This document shows, piece after piece, positions 1 through 8,095 of a stretch of 58,397 bases of DNA; positions within the stretch are counted from its first letter, which is position 1, and the number at the start of each line of letters is the position of its first letter. Below the pieces are notes generated by a model. The model was given only the letters and a program-made list of their open reading frames with translations, ran no database searches and was not told the DNA's origin. A program made the position numbers and the translations under genes. The DNA is from Myxococcus vastator. GTDB taxonomy: Bacteria; Myxococcota; Myxococcia; Myxococcales; Myxococcaceae. The stretch lies in the NCBI RefSeq assembly GCF_010894475.1, contig NZ_JAAIYB010000002.1, forward strand, positions 1 through 58,397. Direction: 5' to 3'.

Positions 1-2
1 GC

Positions 3-605
3 CGGGGGGAGGGGCCCTCGCTCCTGGAGTTCGTGGAGCGCGTCCTCGCGGAGCACTCAGGGACACGCGCCACCTGCGCGGGGACCTTCTTTGGTGGGGC
101 GGAGCTCAACGCCCTCTATGATCAGCTTCAGGAGGCCACGCTCTTCTCCGGTGACCGCGCGTGGCGCCTCCGGCCCTGTTCGGAGCACGCGGAGATCCAA
201 ATCTCCATCGACAAGGATGGGCACAGGGTGACGCCGGTCCTGGCGCTGGTGGACCTCCCGGACGGCTCCGTGCTCGCGTGGCGGGACGGGCTGGGCAGCG
301 GTCTCCAATGCGTCGTCCGGTTGGACGCGAGCCAACTGGTGCCCCTGCTGCGTCCCGAGATGGCTGGGATTGAGCTGGACTATTGGACGGTGACGGGGGG
401 GCGGCCAGGGATGCGCCACTGGAGTGCCCAGCAGCCGGCCTCGGAGGTTCCTGTCGTGGGTACCTCTCTCGTGGCCGTGCTCACGCACGCGATGGAGCAC
501 GGCGGCTCCACCGACCTGCCTGTCTTGGAGATGCTGGGCGACCGACTGTTGCCCTGGGAGCTCCCGCGCAAGCAGCGGGAGCGCATCCATCCGCACCTGA
601 AATGA
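3..605 (+). CDS. Unrecognised protein, 5' end outside the window
   Basis: The reading frame is open from base 3 to a TGA at 603-605, so the true start probably lies upstream; an internal GTG start at 33 would give 190 residues. No family is recognised. The visible part is a mixed alpha/beta sequence without a signal peptide, membrane segment or catalytic motif that I can name, and its Cys residues are scattered. It ends just before an AT-richer gap with a 50-base imperfect palindrome. I call it coding because of length and codon pattern; the opposite-strand frame has the Arg/His-rich composition typical of a shadow. Confidence 0.6.
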   Translation, partial: RGEGPSLLEFVERVLAEHSGTRATCAGTFFGGAELNALYDQLQEATLFSGDRAWRLRPCSEHAEIQISIDKDGHRVTPVLALVDLPDGSVLAWRDGLGSGLQCVVRLDASQLVPLLRPEMAGIELDYWTVTGGRPGMRHWSAQQPASEVPVVGTSLVAVLTHAMEHGGSTDLPVLEMLGDRLLPWELPRKQRERIHPHLK

Positions 606-606
606 A

Positions 607-655
607 TGGGTCATCTATAACCTGGTACACCTGGATAGGTGTTACTTATGACCCA
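607..655. repeat. Imperfect palindrome after the first gene
   Basis: TGGGTCAT at 607-614 is the inverted complement of ATGACCCA at 648-655. Inside it TAAC (618-621) faces GTTA (641-644), and ACACCT (627-632) faces AGGTGT (637-642), so two alternative inner stems exist. No T-run follows. It starts 2 bases after the upstream stop codon, so it may be a 3' structure, a terminator or an operator. It sits in a stretch (606-773) that is clearly richer in AT than its surroundings. Confidence 0.5.
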
Positions 656-773
656 CTGAACAGGCGTGTCATCACGCCCATCCTCACGGGTTTGAAGGTC
701 CGTAATCCAGGAACTGTGTCCGAGAATTGAAGTAAAGTTTGATATTTCCGCTATTGCTGGTTATTGTCGCATT

Positions 774-1307
774 GTGTCCAGCGCCCCCTCCCCCCTGATT
801 CGCCGTGCGCAGTCCCTCCTCGATGCCCGCCACCTGGTGGAGGCTGGCGCACTGCGTCTTCCCATCGAGCCCACGCCCGTGCCCGCACGGCGTCACCGGA
901 GCGTGCCCAAGGGTCCTCGGGTGATGCTCGTCTCGGAGGAGCCGCTCTTCCGGCTGGCCATGGGCCGCGAGCTGGCGTCAGACTTCGAGCTGGTCCCCAC
1001 GTTGGGCATCGCGTCGGCGGACCGCCGGATGGACCTGGGCGTGGTGCCCGAGGCGGTGATCGTGGACCTGGACTCCGTGGAGCGAGCGGCCGTGCCGACC
1101 TTCCTGGCGCGGCTGGTGGACAGGGACCTGTCGGGGCCGCGCATCCTCGTGTCGTCCCACTTCCGTCCCGAGGTGGCGGCGGCCTACAGCGCCTCCAGCC
1201 TCACGCACTTCGCGCTGTCCCGCCCGTGGCGCCCGGGCGCGCTGCGCACGCTGGTGGAGTCCGTCATGGGGCTCTCCGGGCTGCGCGCCATGACGGTGGG
1301 GCGCTGA
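774..1307 (+). CDS. Pseudo-receiver (response-regulator-like) protein
   Basis: The 177-residue product starts at a GTG. Residues 1-45 are a basic linker. Residues about 46-165 read like a CheY fold: a first beta strand (VMLVSEEPLF), an acidic strand end (AVIVDLDSV, near the usual phospho-Asp), a serine-rich strand (ILVSSHF), and an SRPW segment where true receivers have Lys-Pro. The conserved Lys is therefore Arg and the acidic pocket after strand 1 is EE rather than DD. I infer a degenerate or phosphorylation-independent receiver with no output domain. It lies 10 bases before the next gene and probably shares its transcript. Confidence 0.6.
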   Translation: MSSAPSPLIRRAQSLLDARHLVEAGALRLPIEPTPVPARRHRSVPKGPRVMLVSEEPLFRLAMGRELASDFELVPTLGIASADRRMDLGVVPEAVIVDLDSVERAAVPTFLARLVDRDLSGPRILVSSHFRPEVAAAYSASSLTHFALSRPWRPGALRTLVESVMGLSGLRAMTVGR

Positions 1308-1317
1308 GGAACATGGC

Positions 1318-2091
1318 ATGAGCCACGCGGCCACCTTCTCCGAGCGGCTGGTGGATGCGGGCCGGGGACTTCTCACCGGAGTCTCGAGCGCGTCGGTGGG
1401 CGTGGCCCGCAGCGTGGGCGTGGTGCTGAAGGCGATGGGCGGAGGCGTGGCGCAGTGCGCGCGCGGCCGGCCTCGCGAGGGACTGCCCCAGCTGGGCCAG
1501 GGCCTGACGCGCGTGGCGCAGCTCCCCGCGGACGCCGTGTTGATGGTGGGCGGGCGCGTGCTCAGCTCGGTGCAGGTGCTGGTCGGCCTGGAGCCGCCGG
1601 GCCGCCGCCTCTCGGCGGAGGAAATCGTCCGCTTGCGGCCTGTCTTCGGAGACAGCCTGGACTACGCGGCGGTGCGGGTGAAGGTCGGCCGGCTGGGCCT
1701 GCTGGGCCTCCCTGGGCGGGCCTTCGCGCACGGCAACACCGTCTTCGTTCCGCCTCGGAGCGGGGCCGTGGACTTCGGCCTGCTCGTCCACGAGCTGACG
1801 CACGTGTGGCAGCACCAGCACGGCGGCACGGCCTACCTGAGCGCCGCGCTGGCCGCGCAGTGGTCCGGCGATGGCTACGACTGGCGCAAGGGCGTGAGCC
1901 GCGAGAAGCGGTGGGCCCAGCTCAACCCCGAGCAACAGGCGCAGCTCATCGAGGACGCCGCCGTGGCCGGCCTCATCCCGGTCACCTCGCCGGTGTCCCC
2001 GCGCATGAAGCTCCGGGGCTGGTCCGACGCGGCGCTCGACCTGCTGGATGAGGCCGTGGTCTGCCTGCACGCGGGGCGCGGCGCGCCCTGA
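1318..2091 (+). CDS. DUF4157-like HExxH protein
   Basis: The 257-residue product carries VHELTHVWQ at about 157-165, giving the HExxH zinc-protease signature (H158, E159, H162), preceded by a short beta segment (GNTVFVPP) as in DUF4157-type proteins. Members of that group are often attached to toxins or phage-like structures, but here the protein stands alone. The first 90 residues are Gly/Val-rich without a clear signal peptide. A third zinc ligand is not obvious. It starts 10 bases after the pseudo-receiver gene and is probably co-transcribed. Function unknown; metallopeptidase activity is only inferred. Confidence 0.6.
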   Translation: MSHAATFSERLVDAGRGLLTGVSSASVGVARSVGVVLKAMGGGVAQCARGRPREGLPQLGQGLTRVAQLPADAVLMVGGRVLSSVQVLVGLEPPGRRLSAEEIVRLRPVFGDSLDYAAVRVKVGRLGLLGLPGRAFAHGNTVFVPPRSGAVDFGLLVHELTHVWQHQHGGTAYLSAALAAQWSGDGYDWRKGVSREKRWAQLNPEQQAQLIEDAAVAGLIPVTSPVSPRMKLRGWSDAALDLLDEAVVCLHAGRGAP

Positions 2092-2095
2092 GCCC

Positions 2096-2395
2096 TCACA
2101 GCTTGGGCGGGGCCAGCGGGTCGTGCTCGGAGAGGAGCCGGGACACGCGCGCCTCGTCCAGCCGCGTGCCGAGCTGCTCCATCTCGTGCTGGTCGCGCAC
2201 CGTCTTCGACAGGCTGAAGGTCGAGCCGACGGTGAAGAGCAGGCCCATGCCCAGGAAGGACTTCACCCAGATGTCCACGGGCAGGTTCCAGATGCCGACG
2301 GCCGTCACTCCGACGGAGAGGAAGAAGGAAAGCCAGGTCTGGGCGACCCAGGCGGGGCTGTGGGCAACGACGACCTTCGGCGTGGCGCGGGACAT
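2096..2395 (-). CDS. YiaA/YiaB-type two-helix inner-membrane protein
   Basis: The 99-residue product has two hydrophobic helices at about residues 15-38 and 45-62, with a hydrophilic tail. The segment with WLSFFLSVGVTAVGIW and a second helix containing FLGMGLLFTVGSTFSL matches the yiaA/B two-helix family. It is read away from the LysR gene; the 109 bases between them contain a dyad that may be the LysR operator. The 3' end is 4 bases from the end of the converging HExxH gene. Molecular role is unknown in the family. Confidence 0.75.
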   Translation of the reverse strand: MSRATPKVVVAHSPAWVAQTWLSFFLSVGVTAVGIWNLPVDIWVKSFLGMGLLFTVGSTFSLSKTVRDQHEMEQLGTRLDEARVSRLLSEHDPLAPPKL

Positions 2396-2449
2396 GGGGA
2401 CTTCCTCCTCGTGGCGAGCCGTGCTCGCTGACAGGAAGAACGATGCGCC

Positions 2450-2473
2450 GTTCCACCGTAAAGCGCATGGAAC
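2450..2473. promoter_or_regulatory. Candidate LysR operator dyad
   Basis: GTTCCA (2450-2455) and TGGAAC (2468-2473) form a perfect inverted repeat with a 12-base spacer, inside the 109 bases between the divergent yiaA-like and LysR genes. LysR-type regulators usually bind interrupted dyads placed like this and control the divergent neighbour. The assignment to this regulator is inference from position. Confidence 0.45.
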
Positions 2474-2504
2474 TAATCCAAGCGCCGTTGATAACCTGGA
2501 GTGA

Positions 2505-3380
2505 ATGATTCAGCTCCAGCGGCTCGAAGGCTTCTACCGGGTGGCTCGCGCGGAAGGGTACGCGCGCGCCGTGCCCACCTTCCCGTATCCGATTACGCAG
2601 CCGGGCATCCATCAGCAGGTGAAGCGGCTGGAGGCGGAGGTCGGCGTGCCGCTCTTCGAGCGCGTGGGCAAGGACCGCGTGGTGCTCACGCCCGAAGGCC
2701 GGGCGCTGTACGCGCACGTGGCGCCGTTCCTCGAAGGCCTGGACACCGTGGTGCAGTCGCTGCGCAAGGGCGAGGTGGGCGGCACGCTGCGCATTCATGC
2801 CTCCGGCCACGTGCTGCGGCACCTGCTGCCCGCGTGGCTGCGGAAGCTCCAGGCGAAGCGGCCGGACATCGAGGTCGCCCTCTTCGAGTCCAAGACGCCC
2901 GCGCTGGACGTGCTGCGCTCGGGCGACACGGACCTGGTGGTGGACCACCTGCCGGCGGTGCCCGATGACGTGGAGACGCGCGAGGTGGGGCGCACGCACC
3001 CCTTCCTCGTGCTGCCCGCGCACCACCCGCAGGCGAAGCGCCCGCGGGTGCGGCTGGAGCAGCTGCGCGACGACGCGTTCATCGCCTACAGCACGGACCG
3101 GTACCTGCGGGACTTGCAGCTCGCGGCGCTGGCCAGGGCGGGCGTCACCCCCAGGCGCCTGCACGCGGCGGACTCCTCGGAGACGATTCTGGGCTTCGTG
3201 GCCGCGGGGCTGGGCTTCTCGCTGCTGGCCTCGCTCCTGCCGGGGGGGCCGCGCGAAGCCGGCGTGGTGTCCAAGGCGCTGCCGGGCGCGGGCACGGGCT
3301 CCGTCCATGCCGCCTGGCGGAAGACGGCCGCGCGCAGCCCGCTCATCCAGGCCGCGTTGTCGCTGGCGCCCCGGCGCTGA
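2505..3380 (+). CDS. LysR-family transcriptional regulator
   Basis: The 291-residue product begins with a winged helix-turn-helix (residues about 3-62, including QPGIHQQVKRLEAEVGVPLF) followed by a hinge helix and a periplasmic-binding-type effector domain (about 90-285). The helix-turn-helix departs a little from the usual form: an insertion-like stretch (VPTFPYPIT) precedes the recognition helix. GGAG lies 5 bases before the ATG. It diverges from the YiaA/YiaB-type gene, its most likely target. The effector is not predictable from sequence. Confidence 0.9.
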   Translation: MIQLQRLEGFYRVARAEGYARAVPTFPYPITQPGIHQQVKRLEAEVGVPLFERVGKDRVVLTPEGRALYAHVAPFLEGLDTVVQSLRKGEVGGTLRIHASGHVLRHLLPAWLRKLQAKRPDIEVALFESKTPALDVLRSGDTDLVVDHLPAVPDDVETREVGRTHPFLVLPAHHPQAKRPRVRLEQLRDDAFIAYSTDRYLRDLQLAALARAGVTPRRLHAADSSETILGFVAAGLGFSLLASLLPGGPREAGVVSKALPGAGTGSVHAAWRKTAARSPLIQAALSLAPRR

Positions 3381-3476
3381 GCCGCCGCGGGCGCTTGAAC
3401 GCCAGCGGGGCCCCGTGCCCGCCTGGAAGGTCGGACGCGGAGCCCCGGAGGTGCTCGCTCAGCTGCGGGCGGGTGC

Positions 3477-4181
3477 TCAGCCCTGGTACTGGTGCACCGC
3501 CATGATGGGGTAGTTCATGCTGGAGATGGTGACGCGCTGCGAGCCATCCGAGTTGACGTTGTTGGAGCCGATGAACGTCGGCTTGCCGTCCTTCCAGCCC
3601 GCGAACATCACCACGTGCTGGCCGCCGTTGGTCTTCATGGAGACCACGTCACCCGGCTTCGCGTCCCTCAGGTCGATGCGCTTGAAGTTGGGGTCCCGGT
3701 CCAGCTTGGCCATCAGGCCCATCACGCTGTTGTCGTGCTGCGCGTCGGAAATCTGGCCCGACTGCTCCAGCACGGCGGACACGAAGTTGGCGCAGTTGAC
3801 GTTGTTGGGGACCCAGTCCTCCATGTCCGCGCCCACGCCGTTCTTCTCCAGCTTCAGCGAGCTCGCGTTCTTGTTCAGGTGCTGCGACGCGATGTCGAAG
3901 GGGCTGCCCTTGGGGCCGCGGGTGCCGGGGCCGGAGCTGTTGGGGCCCTGCACGCCCTGCGCGCCGCCGCTGCTGCCACCGCCCGTGGCGCCACCCGCGC
4001 TGCCCGCGGAGCCGCTCTCGAAGGAGTCCCGCGAACCCGGGATGTTCAGCGACTTGCCGGCGTAGATGAGGTCCGCGTTCTTGATCTGCGGGTTCGCCTT
4101 CATCAGCGCGCTGACGCTGGTGTTGTGGCGCTGCGCCAGGTGGGAGAGCGTGTCGCCCGACTTGATGCGGTAGCTGCTCAT
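3477..4181 (-). CDS. LysM-domain secreted-type protein with CHAP/NlpC-like C-terminus
   Basis: Residues 1-49 are one complete LysM peptidoglycan-binding domain (begins YRIKSGDTLSHLAQRH). A Gly/Ser-rich linker spans about 50-95. The C-terminal domain (about 100-234) has Cys130 at a helix start (NVNCANFVSAVLEQ) and His189 in GDVV...GQHVVMFAG, the Cys-His arrangement of CHAP/NlpC-P60 amidases. There is no signal peptide, so export may use another route (contractile injection or cell lysis). A cell-wall hydrolase or injected effector is the likely role; activity is inferred. Confidence 0.75.
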   Translation of the reverse strand: MSSYRIKSGDTLSHLAQRHNTSVSALMKANPQIKNADLIYAGKSLNIPGSRDSFESGSAGSAGGATGGGSSGGAQGVQGPNSSGPGTRGPKGSPFDIASQHLNKNASSLKLEKNGVGADMEDWVPNNVNCANFVSAVLEQSGQISDAQHDNSVMGLMAKLDRDPNFKRIDLRDAKPGDVVSMKTNGGQHVVMFAGWKDGKPTFIGSNNVNSDGSQRVTISSMNYPIMAVHQYQG

Positions 4182-4414
4182 GGGGGGCTCCGTGGGGGTG
4201 TGGAGCGGCGCTGGGGGCGTCGCATGTACGTCTTGCTCCTATTCTCGAAGGCTGAGACCCGGAGTTGCGTGCCTCTGGATTTTCAAGGCCAGCGCCCCGG
4301 AACCCCCCGTGATTCCAGCGGATTTTCCAAGAGGTGGGTCGAAAAACACTTCAAAAGGGCCTTGGGCGTCCGCGGAGGGTGCCAGCGTCGGTGCGCGGCC
4401 CTACCTTGGGCGAC

Positions 4415-4978
4415 ATGAGCGCGCCGTCCCGGAGATTGAACCTGGACTGGGTGCTGCCCTCGCTGGCGGTGGGGGGCCGCTTCCCCGTCGATACGGCGGA
4501 GCACCTCGCGGGGGCGCTGGGCATCCGCTGCGTGGTGGACGTGCGGGTGGAGGCCTGTGACGACGAGCACGTCCTGCGCGAGCACGGCATCACCTTGTTG
4601 CACCTGCCCACCGAGGACCTCCGGGCCATCCGGGGCGACCGGCTGGATGACGGCGTCGCGTGGGTGACGGAGCAACTGGCCCGGGGCCACAAAGTCTATA
4701 TCCACTGTGAGCACGGGGTGGGGCGCAGCGCGCTGCTCGCCTTGTGCGTCCTGGTGGCGCTGGGGCATCCGCCGCTGGAGGCGCTGTCCCTGGCGAAGCG
4801 GCGGCGCTGGCAGGTGTCGCCCAGCACGGAGCAGCTGCGCACCTTCATGGCGTGGGCGGACGCCTGGCGCCAGCGTCACGCGGTGACGTGGGCTGTGCCC
4901 ACGCTGGAGGCGCTGGCCGCCATTGCGCACAGCCATCTGACGCAGCCGCCACCCTCTTCCCGTGGGAATGAGGACTGA
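4415..4978 (+). CDS. Dual-specificity Cys-phosphatase
   Basis: The 187-residue product carries the PTP/DSP loop HCEHGVGRS with catalytic Cys98 and Arg104. It follows a short beta-alpha region typical of compact dual-specificity phosphatases (LPSLAVGGRFP, VVDVRVEACDD). I chose the ATG at 4415 because the longer frame begins with low-quality, Arg-rich sequence. It lies 9 bases before the next gene, so the phosphatase and the PRTase/kinase-like protein probably act together. It resembles the phosphatase at 34382-34963 (same HCEHGVGR loop). Substrate unknown: protein, lipid head group or nucleotide are all possible. Confidence 0.85.
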   Translation: MSAPSRRLNLDWVLPSLAVGGRFPVDTAEHLAGALGIRCVVDVRVEACDDEHVLREHGITLLHLPTEDLRAIRGDRLDDGVAWVTEQLARGHKVYIHCEHGVGRSALLALCVLVALGHPPLEALSLAKRRRWQVSPSTEQLRTFMAWADAWRQRHAVTWAVPTLEALAAIAHSHLTQPPPSSRGNED

Positions 4979-4987
4979 GGGAGCGCC

Positions 4988-6829
4988 GTGATGCTGGTGT
5001 CCGGAGAACATCCGCGAGAGGTGGACCCGACCGCGGAGGCGCGTGCGCTGGCCAGCGCCTGGTGGGAGGTGGACGCGCTGCCTCCGGGCCTGACGCGTCA
5101 CTCGGCGCTGGTGTCGCTGCTCATCCGCGCGGGGGAGTGGGCGCAGGGCGTCCTGGACGCGGAGCAGGTGGTCCAGCAGGGCGAGGACGGCGACACGGTG
5201 CTGGCGCGGGCCTGCGAGTCCACGCTGCTGGCGCTGGGCCGCGCGGTGGTGGCGTCCTGGACGGACGGCTTCCGCGCGGACCTGTCGCAGGTGGGCAGCG
5301 CGCTGGAGGCGCTGGGGGGACTGGGGCTGCCGCAGCGGGTGCGGTGCAAGGTGCCTCGCGGGTACGCGTTTCAAGGCCTCTACCCGGAGCGCTACCTGGC
5401 GTCGGCGCGGGCGCTGCCAGCGCAGGGCGGTCCCTGGCGCGTCGTGGGCATTCGCGGCATCGGCACGGGGCTGGCGGGCGTGGTGGCCGCGGCGCTGGGC
5501 ACCCAGGCGGTGTGCTTCGTCCGGCCTCGCGGGCATCCCTACCGGCGCACGTTGTCGCTGTCCCCCGAGCGGACCGCGCAGTGGGTGGACGAGGCACGCG
5601 CGGGTTACCGCTTCGTGGTGGTGGACGAGGGACCGGGGCGGTCCGGCTCGTCGTTCGGCGCGGTGGCCGAATTCCTGGAGGCGCATGGCGTGGCGCCTTC
5701 GTCCCTGTACTTCCTGCCGGGCCACGGCGGTGACGTGGGACCTCACGCAACGCCGAGGCACCGGGAGCTCTGGCGCCGTGCCCAGCGCGGCGTGGTGGAC
5801 TTCGAGTCGGTGATGGTGACGCCGGCCGAGCCCTCCCATTCGCTCGCGAGCTGGGTGGAGGACGTGACGGGCACTGCGACCGCGCCGCTGGAGGACCTGG
5901 GCGCGGGTGGCTGGCGGAAGCACCTGCTGCACGACCTGCCGAAGGCGGCGTGGCCCCCGGTGCACCGTTGGCGTGAGCGCCGCAAGTACCTGCTGCGCGC
6001 GGGCGGCCGGCCGTGGCTGCTGAAGTTCGCGGGCCTGGGGGCCTATGGCGCGCGCGCCTATCTCCAGACGCGGGTGTTGGCGGACGCGGGCTTGGGTGTG
6101 CCTGTCTCGGGGCTCAAGCACGGCTTCCTGGTGCAGCCGTGGCTGGAGGAGGCGCGGCCCCTGAGCACGGTGGAGCGCGGGGGGGACCGCTGGGAGCTGG
6201 TGGCGCGCGTGGGGGCGTACCTGGGCTTCCGCTCGCGTCACTTCGGCCGGGTGGAGGATGGGTGCGGCGCCTCCTCGCGCGAGCTGTGGGAGATGGCTCG
6301 CTACAACACGGAGGTCGCGCTGGGACGCGAGGTGGCGCAGGCGCTCCATGTGTGGATTCCCCGGCTGGGCGCGCTGGAGCGGATGGTGCGCCGGACGGTG
6401 ACGGACAACCGGATGCATGCGTGGGAGTGGCTGGTATTGCCCGGTGGCCGCGTGCTCAAGGCGGATGCGGTGGACCACCACCGGGCGCATGACCTGGTGG
6501 GCTGCCAGGACCTGTCCTGGGATTTGGCGGGCGCGGCGGTGGAGCTGTCGCTGGACGCGGAGGAGCTGGCCGCGCTCTGCGCCGTGGTGGAGCGCCACAA
6601 GGGCCGGCTCCCGCCCCAGGAGTTGCTGCGCTTCCACCGGCAGGCCTACCTGGCCTTCCAACTGGGGGACCATGCGCTGGCCGCCGCGTCCTACGACGCC
6701 CACGCGCCGGACGAGGCGGCCCGGCTGCGGCATGCCGCGGCTCGCTACGCGGAGCTGCTGCGTCGTGAGCTGGCCCAGACCAGCAGCCGTCCACTGACGG
6801 GCGGAGTGGGTGTGGGCGCGCAGATATAA
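4988..6829 (+). CDS. PRTase-like and kinase-like fusion protein
   Basis: This 613-residue protein appears to be a fusion. Residues about 115-280 hold a Rossmann-like strand (WRVVGIRGIGTGLAGVV, 150-166) and a PRPP-loop-like segment VVVDEGPGRSGSSF (210-223), like type I phosphoribosyltransferases. Residues about 330-520 look like an aminoglycoside-phosphotransferase fold: WLLKFAGLGAYG with Lys346 as candidate ATP-binding Lys, a hinge-like FLVQPWLEEA, then acidic clusters around 491-515 (KADAVDHH, DLSWDLAG). The catalytic loop does not match the standard HxD pattern. It sits 9 bases after a DSP phosphatase gene. I infer a nucleotide- or sugar-phosphate-modifying enzyme; no substrate can be named. 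Confidence 0.65.
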   Translation: MMLVSGEHPREVDPTAEARALASAWWEVDALPPGLTRHSALVSLLIRAGEWAQGVLDAEQVVQQGEDGDTVLARACESTLLALGRAVVASWTDGFRADLSQVGSALEALGGLGLPQRVRCKVPRGYAFQGLYPERYLASARALPAQGGPWRVVGIRGIGTGLAGVVAAALGTQAVCFVRPRGHPYRRTLSLSPERTAQWVDEARAGYRFVVVDEGPGRSGSSFGAVAEFLEAHGVAPSSLYFLPGHGGDVGPHATPRHRELWRRAQRGVVDFESVMVTPAEPSHSLASWVEDVTGTATAPLEDLGAGGWRKHLLHDLPKAAWPPVHRWRERRKYLLRAGGRPWLLKFAGLGAYGARAYLQTRVLADAGLGVPVSGLKHGFLVQPWLEEARPLSTVERGGDRWELVARVGAYLGFRSRHFGRVEDGCGASSRELWEMARYNTEVALGREVAQALHVWIPRLGALERMVRRTVTDNRMHAWEWLVLPGGRVLKADAVDHHRAHDLVGCQDLSWDLAGAAVELSLDAEELAALCAVVERHKGRLPPQELLRFHRQAYLAFQLGDHALAAASYDAHAPDEAARLRHAAARYAELLRRELAQTSSRPLTGGVGVGAQI

Positions 6830-6928
6830 TGACGGGCAATCCCCTCGTTACTGTCGCCCCCCGACATCTGGCGGCCCGCGGATGCCGAGGCGCTTGAAGC
6901 GGGGCAGGGCTCCGCGCATGGTGCCGGG

Positions 6929-8029
6929 GTGAGCTCCATTCCTCATCCTGACTTCACGGCCGCGCGCTTCTCCCACTGTCCGGACGCGCGCTTCCAGCCG
7001 GCGCCCGCGGACGGCGTGCTGCCGGAGGGCTTCTTCACCACGACGAACCTGCCCACCTACGTGCGCGTGGGCGGCGCGTGGCGCATGCCGCGCGAGCCGC
7101 GCATGGACGGGGCGCTGGTGCTGGATGCGCAGGGGGAGCTGTGGATTCGCGAAGGCCGTCGCGTGCGGGCGGGCGAGCGCGTGGTGGTGGGATTCGCGGA
7201 GGACGGCAGCGAAGGCGTGTACGTGAACACCGCCTACCTCGCGGGTGAAGGCGAAGGCGAGTTCAAGTTCATGACGAGCGCGGTGTCTCGCGAGAAGCCC
7301 ATCGACTACGCGCACATGGCCCGGGTGCTGGTGGACGAGCGCGAGCGCGGGGGCTACCCCATCTGGGTGACGGGGCCGGCGCTGGTGCATTCGCGGGCGC
7401 GCGCGGACATGACGTGGTTCGTCGCCCATGGCTTCGTGGGCGCGCTGCTGGCGGGCAACGCGGTGGCGGTGCACGACATCGAGGCCTCCATCTTCGGCAC
7501 CACGCTGGGGATGAGCGGCTCGGGCGAGGCCACCTCGGGCGGCCACGGGCTGCACATGCGCGCCATCAACAAGGTGCGGGCGGCGGGCTCCATCGCCCAG
7601 GCGGTGGAGGCCGGGGTGATTACCAACGGCATCATGCACGCATGTGTGGTGCATGGCGTGCCCTTCGTGCTGACAGGCTCCATCCGTGACGACGGGCCGC
7701 TGCCGGACGTGGTGACGGACAACCTGGAGGCGCAGGTGGCCATGCGCGAGCACGCGGTGAAGGCCACCATGGCGGTGATGATCGCCACGGCGCTACATGC
7801 CATCGCCACCGGCAACATGCTGCCGGCGTTCGTCACGGAGCAGGACGGCTCGCTGCGGGAGCTGCCCACCATCTGCGTGGACTCGTCCGAGTTCGTGGTG
7901 AGCAAGCTGAAGGACCGCGGCACGCACCAGGCCTTCGGCGTGGTGACGAACGCGCAGGACTTCATGCATGTCCTGCGGCTGTACGTGGAGCGGGACCTGG
8001 CGGCGCGCGGGCTGCCGGTGCCGAAGTAG
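6929..8029 (+). CDS. TIGR00300 / LOR-SDH-domain protein, ornithine cyclodeaminase-like
   Basis: The 366-residue product starts at GTG 6929. It has the hallmark segments of TIGR00300, the family of archaeal-type ornithine cyclodeaminases and of the C-terminal domain of cyanobacterial arginine dihydrolase/OCD fusions: GALLAGNAVAVHDIEAS and FGTTLGMSGSGEATSGG in the NAD-binding part, and GSIRDDGPLPDV near the C-terminus. The length fits the stand-alone form. Predicted reaction: NAD-dependent conversion of ornithine to proline and ammonia, in the cytoplasm; some members may act on other amino acids. It appears monocistronic. Confidence 0.75.
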   Translation: MSSIPHPDFTAARFSHCPDARFQPAPADGVLPEGFFTTTNLPTYVRVGGAWRMPREPRMDGALVLDAQGELWIREGRRVRAGERVVVGFAEDGSEGVYVNTAYLAGEGEGEFKFMTSAVSREKPIDYAHMARVLVDERERGGYPIWVTGPALVHSRARADMTWFVAHGFVGALLAGNAVAVHDIEASIFGTTLGMSGSGEATSGGHGLHMRAINKVRAAGSIAQAVEAGVITNGIMHACVVHGVPFVLTGSIRDDGPLPDVVTDNLEAQVAMREHAVKATMAVMIATALHAIATGNMLPAFVTEQDGSLRELPTICVDSSEFVVSKLKDRGTHQAFGVVTNAQDFMHVLRLYVERDLAARGLPVPK

Positions 8030-8095
8030 CGGGCGCCTCCCGGCCGCGACGGCGGGCCTGGCACCGGTGGCCAGGCGCGCGTCGGTGTCTCCGCG

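Noticed and set aside
4283-6733. Long minus-strand frame of 816 codons across the phosphatase and fusion genes
   Set aside because: Its product is rich in Arg, His and Gln without any family motif, and the plus strand codes recognisable proteins. It is the mirror frame expected in very GC-rich DNA.
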